A stretch of 64,000 bases of DNA from Capitulum mitella (GCA_030062745.1 CP099848.1:11739501-11803500), one strand, 5' to 3'. Shown: positions 50,634 to 61,384, counted from the first letter of the stretch. Numbers and translations: made by a program. Notes: generated by a model from the sequence alone, not told the origin.

Positions 50634-50652
50634 TTTTTTATTTTTTTTTTTT
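50557..50652. repeat. Poly-T tract
   Basis: About 95 bp of nearly pure T with A interruptions near the end, followed by a short C run. Confidence 0.95.
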
Positions 50653-51590
50653 CCCCCCCTTTTTCTTTCATATTAAGGAAATATATCTGGCTTTCCCATT
50701 ATCCCAAAAACGCACTCCGGGGAGTATTTGAGATTGGTTATAGATTATCATGTAATGAAGAGTGAGTTTTGGTCATCTTGAACCAATATTTCATGCATTT
50801 TAATTATTGTATTTATCGACAGTGATATCTGTAGGCAAAATACAATACAGCATACTAGAGAAAGGCGCCAGTCGGCAATCGGAAATATGTAGTAAACCTT
50901 GGACGCACCCGATGCTTACCCAGCACTCTGCCTCGCTTTAACAGATGCAGTTACAAACGGTAGCGACGATTGTTTTGATAAACAACACTAACGTATTTCG
51001 ACCTATTCACGTAATGCATACCTGCGAGGGAGACTCGAAGAACAGCAGCGGTACTTGCCTCAGTCCACAATGGCCGCCTTCATGATGTTGTGTTCAGCAA
51101 CTGATGTAAGCTACGACATCCTGAGGCTAACGATACGCTAACCCGATTCATCGGCGATTTTAGTGCTGAAAAGAAAATGGCATAAATAGATTAAACTTGG
51201 GCTGGCAGCCAGCGTGCTCACCTACCCCAGTAAAATATGACCAAATGAGAGCGAGTTGGCAAAAATAAATGGTACCTACGTTTTGATTCATAAAAATGTT
51301 CTCTTCATTCGTACGTGCACAGTTAAAAAATCACGATTTGAGTCGACGCACTCCCTTAAATGGAGGACCTTTCTCCAGGACCCGGCTTGACCCTATGTAA
51401 CTTGGAGGGTGATGGGGAAAAGCAACTGGCGGGTGACAATGGAATAAATGAGTTCCGGTTATTGTTTCCAAAGCTAACTTTAGGTGGTTAACGTTATGGG
51501 ACCGAGAACGTAAGTATATTTCAATATTTAAACATAATTTACGTTGTGGGTGCCCAAATCGTGCTGTGGGTGCCGGGGCACCCACAAAGA
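50653..51590. other. AT-rich DNA, no gene
   Basis: Nothing recognised except the GTGGGTGCCC and GGGTGCCGGGGC words at its end. Confidence 0.35.
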
Positions 51591-51594
51591 GGTA

Positions 51595-51775
51595 GGAAAC
51601 CACACCCTGCACAGAGGAGAAGGCCAGCTCAGTACCTGTGATGGTGTTACACCGTTTGGCGAGTCACAGAGGAGAGGGTCAGGGTTACCTCAATACCTGT
51701 CCTCTGTGACGATGTTGCACCGTTTGGTGGGTCACAGAGGAGAAGGCCAGCTCAATACCTGTCCTCTCTGGCCAG
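51595..51775. repeat. 62-68-bp repeat units, about 3 copies
   Basis: ACCGTTTGG with GTCACAGAGGAGA and CCAGCTCAATACCTGTCC recurs at 51651 and 51719, with a partial unit before. Same family as 50020-50145. Confidence 0.8.
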
Positions 51776-51905
51776 GGTTTTGGGAACTCCTCTTCATTGG
51801 GGGGGGGGGGGGGGTGGGGGGTGGGAAGTATTTTAGGCCAATTCTTTTCAGTCAACGCCCATAGGGTCAATGTTAAATCTAAAAAAGTTGGGGGCCGAAG
51901 TTCCC
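51775..51905 (-). mobile_element. MITE-like repeat of the AACATTGACCCTATGG family, inverted copy
   Basis: On the minus strand: CCCCCAACTTTTTTAGATTT, AACATTGACCCTATGGGCG, CCTAAAATACTTCC, a long C run (51800-51829) and GAGGAGTTCCC, the same order as at 17095. It directly abuts the 62-bp repeat. Confidence 0.65.
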
Positions 51906-53225
51906 CAGGCCCCATGCCCCCACGCCTATGTCTCTGGCTCTCTTGCGGCGCGACGGACGGACAGTGCGGATCAGCACAGTGAACGGGGAGCTATTGGGCG
52001 GAACGGAAAACGCGCAGTCTGTCGTCTTTTGCAGCCGTCTCCAATCTAACAAGAACAAAGTTCTCCCCGAGCTCACACCAAACCGACCCCCCCCCCTCAC
52101 CCTCCTCCGGCCCGTGGACTTTGAATCCTGTCTCAGGCCACTCGGGATCGAATTGATTTCCTCTGTGAAATCAGAGTAGCAGGAACGGGAGGAAGTCCAT
52201 GGCTCCCCTTTTTTCGCAAATCCAACGCTAACCTTATGGGAAAACGTCTTTGGCTATTCGTTTTTTTTTGGGGGGGGGATACTCCTACGTTCCTGCATGG
52301 AACGGCAACCAAAGCGCAGGTTCGTTCACGTACATTACGTAGGGATCCTGGGCCATCACGGCCCAGTTAGGTGATAAGATGAATCTTATGAGATCCCTAT
52401 AACATGTTATTGTACGCTAACTCGGTGTTGCGTCCTGAAATGCAAGCAGTTATCGTATGTTGTTTATTTAAAACTTAGTTATGTTCACGCAATCGAGATA
52501 TAACTATATAAGATAAATGTAAAAGACAAAAAACACAGGCTTTCTAATGTCTTTTAACGCCTGTTTTCACCCATAGCGTCAGAGTATCGGAGGCAAATCG
52601 AATAAAATGCGAGCTTCATATTTGACATATGATATACATATCATATCATACGTATTTTTTTGAATAAATGTTTCATGTGTCAGCCATGCAGCCTATGAGC
52701 AAACGATGTCATATTTAATGCGTTTCTTCTCAGCCCACGGATTTTGCCTCACGATTCAACTGAGCTGGACCGTCCGAAGCCCGAATGTAACCAGGGCCTC
52801 GAGGTTCGGCCTGACTCGCTATAGCCCCGGCTCTTGACTCAGAAGCTCTGGGCTGTTGGCACAGTCCGTGAACCCAGTAGGGTCTGTGACGAACATTAGC
52901 TGTATTGGATGGTGTCATGTCGGTGAACCGGCGCTGCTGATCGTTTCTGTTCAGTGCGCCGCTGTTATCGCAGCCCAGCAGAATACACGAGCCTAGACTT
53001 TTGGTGCGAATAATCCTCGTACGGTTGTCGCACCTGGCTGGGGTGTGGTCAGGTATGGTTCACACCCGACATCTCCAGCACCTACAGTAGATCCCTTCTA
53101 TTGTTTTGGGAACCAGGTGTCGGTTTTGGATGTGTTTTGGAGTTTTGTTAAACCTGGTTTGAATTTGGTTGAATTTGGTTGAAAAAGGTATGTGTTTTGG
53201 AATTTGGCATTGCTGTTATCTATTG
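51906..53225. other. Unique DNA, no gene
   Basis: A diverged G-run segment (CTTATGGGAAAACGTC and a G run at 52270-52278) near 52200-52290 may be another relic of the same MITE family. The rest is AT-rich and unrecognised, with GGTTTGAATTTGG words at 53155-53180. Confidence 0.35.
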
Positions 53226-53233
53226 CCATTAGT

Positions 53234-53387
53234 CAGAGGCACAGCCAAGGGGGCCGCCCCCCCCCCCTCCCCTAGGCCCGTATTTTTATGGAAACCATTG
53301 CATATCGTCTTCCCGGCAGGTGGTTTTCGTACGATTTCAGTTCACATTGAACTCCCCCCTTTTAAGAAAATGCTGGCTGTGCCCCTG
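53234..53387. mobile_element. hAT-like MITE, 154 bp, copy 2
   Basis: Left end CAGAGGCACAGCC. The right end read inward is CAGGGGCACAGCC. Flanking 8-mers CCATTAGT and CCATTATT match at 7 of 8. Length equals copy 1 at 4687-4840, and the core CGTCTTCCCGGCAGG with GTACGATTTCAGTTCACATT is shared. Confidence 0.92.
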
Positions 53388-53525
53388 CCATTATTCTTAC
53401 GGGAAAACTGACACTCAGAGGAAGATTCATCCATCAGCTCAAGTTACTGCCTTACGCTGAACATATTACCGGTTCATCTTTGCCATCAAATTAAGGATGG
53501 GTTCCAACCTTCATTTCTATAATAC

Positions 53526-53620
53526 CAGGGCCTATTTTAAGGAAAAATGACTGCGGGGGCAATTCTGCGAACGAGACGCATTGGCTGAGACCACCCCCCC
53601 CCCCCCGGGCATTTGTGTTA
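53526..53620 (+). mobile_element. MITE fragment with CAGGGCCTATTTTA end
   Basis: Begins CAGGGCCTATTTTAAGG and contains a 14-C run at 53594-53607. The reverse complement of the same end closes a segment at 58932. The other end is not resolved. Confidence 0.45.
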
Positions 53621-53635
53621 ATGAATTCTGTCCAC

Positions 53636-53637
<2 letters not shown>

Positions 53638-53684
<47 letters not shown>

Positions 53685-53729
53685 TTAAGGAAAGGACATA
53701 TATATGTATATAAATGTTTTCCTAAGGAA

Positions 53730-53768
<39 letters not shown>
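53638..53768. repeat. Two (TA)n microsatellites
   Basis: TA tracts at 53638-53681 and 53733-53768 are separated by AAGGAAAGGACATATATATG and CTAAGGAAGGCATATATA, which are similar to each other, so the pair may be an inverted or direct local duplication. Confidence 0.9.
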
Positions 53769-53772
<4 letters not shown>

Positions 53773-54701
53773 GCGAATTACGATGAACAATTCCACAGCG
53801 CTCTGTCATTAACTGATATGTCTCTGGACGAAATCATGTGTGCAAAATATGGCCTTGGTCCAGCACTCTTAAGCACTTTCACACGAAGACTGTATGTCGT
53901 TTGTGCTGGATTTTATTTTATTTCAATGAAATTCGCGCCGGCTTTTGTGCATTCCGAGCCCATTAAATTCAAAGAACACCATTTCATTTATCGCCAGTAA
54001 GAACTCATTCTCCATGGACTTCTGATCCCTGGGAGATTCGTTCAGGGAGAGATGTGTCTGAAATGACCCCAAACGTGTTTTGTGCTTCAGTTTTTTAAAC
54101 CAAGCGCACGATATGCATAAAATGCACATCATAGTACTCCTTTTGACACACTGGATCGAAAGACACTTCGCATTCTGTCTCAGGTCATAGGTCACTGACC
54201 CTGTCGGCAGCAGTGTGGCTTAGGTGGGAATGATACTTCAGTCCTCTTAGTGGTCTCGGGGTTCTGGCGACGATGCTGTTCGACGACTTGCAGCAGGTAC
54301 TGCTTTTGCCCTTCATCCTTCGTCAGTACCTTGTTGTATACTTGGATAAGAGCCGCAGCTCGTTCGGCGAAGTCGCTAACTACTGCGATCCCGCACAGGA
54401 CTTCCTTAGCGTTCGTGAAGCCAGGTGCTGTCTTCCAATCAGCGGGATCGGCGGCAAAGAAGTCCATGTTGATGCCATAGGCTTTCAGGTTGCCCACCGA
54501 CTTTGCAGTAATGAAGTCGACGATGATCTTCCTGGGACGAGAACCTTCTTTTCTGCGAGATCCATCTGCGCTCGCTGGGAGGACTCTCCGATCCCTGTTC
54601 CTGGAGTGCCGCGATCATCCTCGTCTTCATCTCACACGGCACGCCTTCGTCGAAGAACGACACACCAGCCAGTTCTTCGCTGGGGCACCATAATAGGTGA
54701 T

Positions 54702-54741
54702 TGTTATGATAAATCATATGTCGACTATAATGTCATAATAG
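54702..54741. mobile_element. 40-bp insertion with 12-bp target duplication
   Basis: ATAATAGGTGAT occurs at 54690-54701 and again at 54742-54753, bracketing 40 bp of AT-rich, palindrome-like sequence with a central GTCGAC and outer TTATGA/TCATAA arms. Removing the insert plus one repeat rejoins the pseudogene frame (HLLWCPSEELAG), which shows that it is an insertion into a once-continuous gene. Confidence 0.75.
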
Positions 54742-55435
54742 ATAATAGGTGATCGGCAAACTCCTTGGAGATCCCCTTCGAAATTTCAGCATTCACATCA
54801 GGCTTTGCAGAACGGTCAGGTCGTGCACGAAAGCGCTGACCACCGATGAAGAGCAGAACCATGCACTGACGTACAAAACAACCATGAAAGAGACGAAGCG
54901 TTTGAGTGCTCCCAAATCACTGAGAGTCACGGAGAACTGATGGCAAAGCAAGAAGATCTTGATCCCGCAGATTATGCGCCCCATCCATCTGGCGCGATGG
55001 AACCATCTATCTGGCACGTTGGAGAGCACCTGGCTGGGGAACTTGATTCCCCGTGGAGGCTCTTGACCAAAGGGGATAATCGAGACCTCAAAGAACGACG
55101 ATAATCATCGCTAGGCTGGATTTCGGCGAGCTTCTCACGGCAGAAGGCGACGAAACGATCATTGGAAGAGAAAAACGTCTCGGCCACTGCTGGCTCCAGG
55201 TCTTCATACACCATAGGTTCAAATTTGTTCCAATCAATGAGCCTCCATCTCTTCTCGAAGCTCTTGAACAAGGAGATCGCGGTCCCGAGGACGGACCGAA
55301 GCGCGTGGAGAAAGCCGCCTCTGCCACCAGTTCGACGATATGATGACGACAAGCAAAGTGAAAAGGCCGTCACTCAAGCCTCTGCTGAAGAAGCGTGTTT
55401 GCTCCCACAACTTGTCCAGTATTGCTGGAGGTGGT

Positions 55436-55497
55436 TGGGCGCCGAATGACCCTGCAGTCGGTGCGCCCCTAAGCCCCAATAACCAACCAACCAACCA
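55436..55497 (+). mobile_element. Mini-retroposon, 62 bp: hairpin plus AACC tail, copy 1
   Basis: It starts TGGGCGCCGAATGACC and ends with AATAACCAACCAACCAACCA. GGGCGCCGA pairs with TCGGTGCGCCC to form a stem-loop, with a two-base bulge and the loop sequence between. A perfect 12-bp duplication GCTGGAGGTGGT flanks it (55424-55435 and 55498-55509). It interrupts the pseudogene between FDTT and SSNTG. The repeated 3' tail and duplication of this length point to target-primed reverse transcription. Confidence 0.85.
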
Positions 55498-56411
55498 GCT
55501 GGAGGTGGTGTCGAAGCTCATGCCGACGACGTTGTCCGAAACCTCTCAGTCTTCCAGACAAAGCGCGACAACGTTGGCTGGCGTTGCTCCGGCTCTACTT
55601 GCAACTTCCAAACACCGAAGAACTTGGCGGCACTTCTTGGACCGGTTACAATGACAGAGTCGATCCACCTTTTCCTTTCCATCGTCAGTAACAGTTTGCC
55701 GTCCCAGTGGACCACCAGGTTGGGTGGCGCGGAGAAAGAATGCTAGATTTCGTCCGCAATGGCTTTCCTCTGCGATCTACGTGCACGCCTGCCCGAGCTT
55801 CTGTGATCGCCAGTTCAGAGGAGTCGTGGCCGAGAACCGAAGCCGTCGCCGATAGGAAGTGAATTGCAGAGCGATCATTGAGCTTGGTCCGATCGAGGGC
55901 TGCTGCCTGACCAGGAGTGGCGATGTTCTTGGCTCTCCTGCAGGACCGCTTCGAAGGCATGGCCATGGGCTGCGGGTCATCCTGATCTGTCAGTTGTGTG
56001 TTGTCGGTAGGCGAGTATTCCAGCTGGGCAGTTGCCTCATGCTCGGTCTGCTGTTTAATCTAACGGCGGGCCCTTTAAAGCTTCGGCCTACTGTTGTCGT
56101 TGAAGAGCTCGCTCCTCCTTCTCAGAACGGAACTTATCGAATACCACCATGACGCCTCGGCGACCTGGCTCCCCTTGGGCCTAGAGAATGTGTTTATCCT
56201 CTTGGTTTTGATGATCTTAATGGTGCCGACAAGGGCAAGGTCAAAAAGATTGTTAACCCTATTCCCGGCAGGGGGGGGGGCGGAATCCGCCCCCCCTCGG
56301 GTTTTTTGCTTGCCGATTCCAGGCTTTTTAACGCAGCTTCACGAAACTTGGTGACTTTTCCTAGCTATTCCTTCTACGCGCCGTGACAAAATTTCGAAAT
56401 TCTATTTCGCT

Positions 56412-56988
56412 CAGGGGCGGAGCCAGGCAACGTTTTTGGGAGGCACCTCATGCCATTTTTGGCCATGTTGAGGGTAAAAGGAAAATGCCTGCCAAAAACA
56501 GAGTTTTTAAGATAGAACTTAAAACTTTATATGAATGTATAGCTAAATAGTTGGGCAATGTGCACATGTAATTTTGTTTATCTGAGGTCAATTTACAAGG
56601 TCAGGTTAAGTTCAAAAGTTAAAATTTGTTTTTTCGCAATAATTTCGGCGCTGTTTTCTCAAATGCCAAACTCGGAACAAATATGACGCAAAAGGGTGCC
56701 CTCTACTTGTGTACCAAGTTTCAGCTCGATATCAGGTCGGGTCACGGAGCTATGATCTAAAATGTCAGTGCGCGTACCCTATATCGCAAAAGCCAAAAAA
56801 TGAATTTTTTGGAATAGAGTGAATTCAATCGATTAAAAACGTTTACAGATAATCTTGAATGCACACGACATCATTCCAGGTGACTCCAAGGTCACTGGAG
56901 GTCATTTAAGGTCAAAGGTCACAAGTTGATCTGAAGAACGTGTGACCATGACAGTTCCCCCTTTTTTATGTCCCTGGCACCGCCTATG
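56412..56988 (+). mobile_element. hAT-like unit nested in the piggyBac-like MITE
   Basis: Left end CAGGGGCGGAGCCAGG. The right end read inward is CATAGGCGGTGCCAGG (13 of 16). Such CAGGGGCG ends are hAT-like. Both complete copies of the outer element contain it, so nesting came before amplification. No 8-bp duplication is evident. Confidence 0.5.
56909..56921 (+). promoter_or_regulatory. Nuclear-receptor-like DR1 word AGGTCAAAGGTCA
   Basis: Two perfect AGGTCA half-sites spaced by one base, with further GGTCA words within 40 bp. This matches the consensus for RXR/HNF4/COUP-type receptors. It lies inside a transposon, and no bound gene is known. Confidence 0.4.
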
Positions 56989-57472
56989 CTAACATTATAC
57001 AAACATTGTAATGCGGTTTGTACTTCTTTAGCATAACATGACTAGCAGAAGCTAAAAAAGTGTTTTGGCCTCTTTTGTTCATTCAGTTATTAGAAAACTA
57101 ATCCCCCTATTTTTAAAACCCTGTGAACGCCCATGAATTTTTTTCAAAATTTCAAATTTGCATACCCATGGTAAAAGCCCTATCCATAATCTCTCGATTC
57201 ATGCCAGTTTCATCAAAATCGGTCTATAAACAACGGAGTTATAAAAAGTCAAAAGTATCCCCCATTTTGACCTTTTTGCCCCCCTGTATCCACAAATTTC
57301 GAAATTTTGAAAATTTCTTTTTATAAAAATGTAGCTCACGTCACGGCAAATCGATTGCCGTTTGTTGCGATGAAATCGGATAAGTAGTTCTCGAGATCTC
57401 AGGGGGAGGGCCGAATCCGCCCCCCCTGCCGGGAATCGGCCATACCATCTAGCCCTCCGGGAATAGGGTTAA

Positions 57473-58829
57473 GGTTGTCCCTAAATCCATTCTTCTTGTC
57501 AATTTCCGGGGTGAACCTCCAGAATTTGCCTTTGGTACTGGTCAAGCTTCCTGTTGAGCTTCTTTATCACGTTCCGCGCCAGTGCAGTGAGAATACCGGC
57601 TTTGTTTCACACCTTCATCATTTCGCGGACGATCTGTGTTTTGACCTACCTCTGGGTAAGCCTATCCACACGGTGGGACTGAAAATATTGCTGCTGCACT
57701 TCTCCCCGCGAAGGCAGTTCTGAGCACCGGTCAACCAAAATTCGTTTTTTTCTCGTGGTGCAGCCATAGTGGCACAGACTTCCGTTATAAAAGGTACTTT
57801 CTGCATTGACGCAGGTGGTCCTTAAACATCCTGACGTCTAAGAACGCGCGGGAAATTGCCAGACCGGCACCGTGAGTTACCGTGGCATGGCAAGGCGTGG
57901 TACTTCAAATATATAAGTCACAGTCTGCAAACGATGGCCAGAATATTGGCGAGATGTTGCGGCAGGTTTGATTCTTCCCTAAATGAGACAGTAGGTTGCC
58001 TGTCCGGGATAGTTTCTGTTGATCTAATCTACCCCCAAAATACATTTTCTCACCGAATTTTGGTCATATGTTTTTCAACACTGCGCAGAAGTGTAAAAGC
58101 TGTCCCAACACAGGCAGAACAAACTTCTCCATTTCCAGGTTATCGGCCCCAAAATAAAAAAGTCACCTCAGATTGAAACATTCGCCTTAGGCCCGCCTCA
58201 GTGAGATATCATCAACATTTGTCATTATCTGCAGTCTGGGCCATGCCATGTTCGTTAAGCAGATGAAGCATGCTCATGGGATGCTCAAACCCATGCACTA
58301 GGAGCAGCAAGATTGACGGTTTTAATAATGACTGATTAAGTTTCCGTTTTCCTCGCGTAAAACTCGGGTTTAACCGCCTAGTTCAATGAAGTTCTACCAA
58401 TCAGGTACTGGGATTTTAGTAGGGTTTTCAGATCAGGATGATTGGTGATAACTACAGCACTGCTGGACTGTTACCGCATTCATATATACCTTATCTCACC
58501 ATAGCGAAACCGCCCTGCGCACCAGCTCGCCCTTCAGTTTTCTTGCGCTTGAACACATCAAAGATGGTTATCATCATTTTTAACGTGCTTACGATGCAAT
58601 GAAACGCCTTGGCCGCTCACCAGACAATCGCGGCATCGGGTGCCGACGTACTAATTACGAAACACGTTCGCCAGCGGTTACTAGGTGTGCCTGCATTACG
58701 TATTATAAAGTGATGCTTCTAAGTGTGCTCTCACATTACTCAGTGATTCAACACATCCTTCGTTGCTAAGATGCTGCTTTGCGAGCGCAGCGCTTTATGG
58801 AATACCTTCCTGGGTACGCTAGTACACCT
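57473..58829. other. Unique DNA, no gene
   Basis: No coding, RNA or repeat feature is recognised. Confidence 0.35.
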
Positions 58830-58839
58830 GGCTGTTTTT

Positions 58840-58932
58840 TCTTTGCATGGGCAAAGGATCTTGACTGGGGGGGCAAAGTGTCCGACTGGGGGGGCATTTG
58901 CCCCCCCAGTTAACATGTTAAAATAGGCCCTG
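58840..58932 (-). mobile_element. MITE fragment with CAGGGCCTATTTTA end
   Basis: Contains two GACTGGGGGGGCA words and GCATTTGCCCCCCCAG, and ends with TAAAATAGGCCCTG, the reverse complement of the start of the fragment at 53526. The left limit is unclear. Confidence 0.45.
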
Positions 58933-60559
58933 TATAATACCTAGTTACGTAAATGCAATGCACGTATACATCTCATAAATGGATAGCAGGTTTCCGAAAA
59001 TTGCCGTAGGGCGGAGGCCTGAATAGTACTTAATTGAAGGTCGTTTATTAACTGAATGTATACATTGTCTGTGAAGGCGTGAATGCAAATTAGCAGTTAT
59101 TTAGTTCTTGGGATGCTCAGCTGGCGTGCGCAAGCATGGTTGTTGTTCCACAATAAACCCACACAGAAGTGGACGTGCTGCGTGTAGCCGAGTGGCATTT
59201 CGGGTGACAGAACCCGGCATTGTCTACCTATTTTCATTCACTGTCACAGGCCCCATGTTAAATAAAATACCTGAAAGCTGGGAGACTTAGACCATCCCAG
59301 ATTTCAAAATCTGAGGTCATGTATAACTGTGTTAGTGAAATGTATTTTTGCACTGTCAAATTCAGTTTATCATTTCGAAATCTTTGCAAATTTACCGAAT
59401 CAGTGCTTGAGGGTCTATTTGTCTCCATTAATCCAAGGCCTTGCTGTGCATGCATCGGGAGAGAAAATGACGTTCGTAAGTAAAACAAATGAATAAAAAG
59501 GCCAGATTATTATGTGAGACGACAGTGGCACCGTGACAACCGTTGTGTTACCCCAACCGTATTATGGAAATTATAAGACGTTTTCTGCAAAGCCAGCATG
59601 ACACACAACCATCAGACATGAGTACGTGTTTCGACGCTGAGAACTTGTTGCAGCCATCGCCATGTTCGCGTAAGTGCTGAAAGAGATATAGTGTTCGCCT
59701 GGCCAACTGCAGGAAGTTTACTGAAACAAACCGGGCAGTCACCGTCTGGCCAAAGCGCTGAGCATCTACGAAATCAGTGTGCTGTGATTGCTGCTTGACA
59801 ACGCAACACCGATGTTTCTTTCGGCGGGCAAATCAATAAAGGCGGCGCGTTACTTTGGATGGCCGATTTCGGGACGACGTCATGACAGCGCATATTTAGC
59901 TATACTTGAATGTTTCGATCATCAACCACCAGATGCTGTTTCACCTTCTGGACCCGGTGCGCTTCAAACATGGCCGGTGAACGACGAATCATGTCCGTAA
60001 CGCCACAGCACACCGCCGCGGGACGCCGTGTCTGGGATGGCAGCCACACAGTTCCCGCATTTCCGCAACAACGCCTTCAGAGCTCGCCGCATTACGCTGA
60101 ACTTTCGGAGCCACTTCAGGCCTGGCTGGCTTCGTCCGGCCGACGTTGCCGACCCCGTCCCCGCCCTGCCGCGTTCCACACCCTGAACCCCAAATCACCG
60201 GGGGGGGGGGTACCCTTGGACAGTGCTGGAACCTCGTGGCGGGCCGCGCTCTCACGATTGCCATCGCTCACGGCGTAATGGCCGCACATAGTAAACGCCA
60301 TCCGATATATCCGGCCTGAATGGCAGCCGTTGCCGGGAAGATTACACATGTGGGGCTTATAAACCACCGATAATACCCACCCTTCTGAACGGACGTTTAG
60401 CCGTCCCAATCTGCCGATGACGTCGTTCTGAGCAGACTTTTCGGAAAATTCGGCGCGGGACCGCTCTCGGTGGGCGGTGTCCCACGCAGCCGGATGTCGT
60501 CGCAGCTCCGCTGGTCTGCACGGGAAGAAACTGCAGCCGGCGTCACGTCGCCGCGTATT
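58933..60559. other. Unique DNA, no gene
   Basis: AT-rich to about 59820, with an ATGCAAAT octamer at 59083-59090, and GC-rich after about 59940. Nothing else is recognised. Confidence 0.35.
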
Positions 60560-60870
60560 GACGTGATTTTGCGGCGGCGGCCGCGTGCATGGAAAATACG
60601 CGGTGTTATTGCCCGAGATTACGGTGCCGTAAGTGATCTGGGGGCTGCGCCGCGCCTCGCGTCTCTTCCGCCACGTCTTCAGCGCGGTAAATCAAGATCA
60701 GCATGGCCCGACCCGGCGGCGAGTACAAATTAATACCCATAATATATTGCCGCTGGTAGCTGGAGGCCTGCACCGACAACTGAACCCAAACTGTGGACGG
60801 CCATTCCATTTACATATTAATTGCGCCGCAATGATGCTAACGTTTATTTTACATGCTCGGGGTATATTAG
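60560..60870. promoter_or_regulatory. Candidate regulatory island
   Basis: GCGGTGTTATTGCCCGAGAT, ACAAATTAATACCCATAATA, CCATTTACATATTAATTGCG and GCTAACGTTTATTTTAC lie in GC-rich surroundings. It is one of the densest clusters of ATTA/TAAT cores in the window. Confidence 0.33.
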
Positions 60871-61384
60871 CGGTGAAGAAGTGGCTACGGCGGACGCAGC
60901 CCCATCATCAAGGCCTATTGGTCCGCGGGACGGCGGCTGGCAGGCCGACTCCCGTTGGCCTGATGTATTTGCGTCTCGCGTTTCGGGACATGTCGACGCC
61001 AGGCGACCGCGCCGCTGCATAATGGAACGGCGATACCCCGCGCCGGTGGAGCGGCCGCCAGACGAGCGCGGTAGGTGCCGCCATCTGTTGACATCACTCT
61101 AAGCTGAAGTGGCTTGGAGCGCCCGACGGACGTCATTGCTCGCTGATGTAAGCGGAAAGTTTTTGGAGAATGCAGATTTTGAGGTTTCGTGTGCGCAGTT
61201 AGAATTTGTCGCACGCTACATAGCTACAGATGTAACACTGGATATGTGTGTCGGGGAGACTGATGTGATCGTTTGGACACCTTTCCCTTACCGAATGAGG
61301 AAAACCATGTCATTGTCTTGCTGGCTGCGGCGTATTGAAAGGATCAGTGGGCCATAACCAAGTGCGCGGGAAGCAAAGAGGCAG
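60871..61384. other. Unique DNA, no gene
   Basis: GC-rich to about 61080, then moderate. Nothing recognised. Confidence 0.35.

Larger units (their letters stand above)
54190..56165 (-). pseudogene. Decayed copy of a multicopy transposon-like gene family
   Basis: Reading on the minus strand in order: LDRTKLNDRSAIHFL (about 55896), VHWDGKLL (about 55712), GMSFDTT (about 55527), SSNTGQVVGANTLLQ (about 55430), CRHHIVELVAEAAF and FGPSSGP (about 55345-55280), LFKSFEKRWRLIDWNKFEP (about 55277), RWMGRIICGIKIFL (about 54990), LLWCPSEELAGVSFFDEG (about 54690) and LTKDEGQKQYLLQVVEQHR near the C-terminus (stop at 54192). I recognise this architecture from memory as an uncharacterised multicopy family in arthropod and cnidarian genomes. 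Conserved Asp, His and Glu positions suggest an RNase H-like transposase, but that is inference. The copy is dead: a TGA near 55378, frameshifts near 55280 and 55030, and two small insertions (55436-55497, 54702-54741). The start codon is not certain, and no flanking inverted repeats were identified. Confidence 0.8.
56257..57468 (+). mobile_element. piggyBac-like MITE, 1212 bp, copy 1
   Basis: Terminal inverted repeats CCCTATTCCCGG at both ends are flanked by TTAA at 56253-56256 and 57469-57472. TTAA duplication together with CCCT ends matches the piggyBac superfamily. Just inside each end lies a G/C-run palindrome around GGCGGAATCCGCC. No transposase is encoded, so it is non-autonomous. An inverted copy, about 88-90 percent alike in the parts I compared, lies at 62463-63676. 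A hAT-like unit (56412-56988) is nested inside. Confidence 0.88.
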
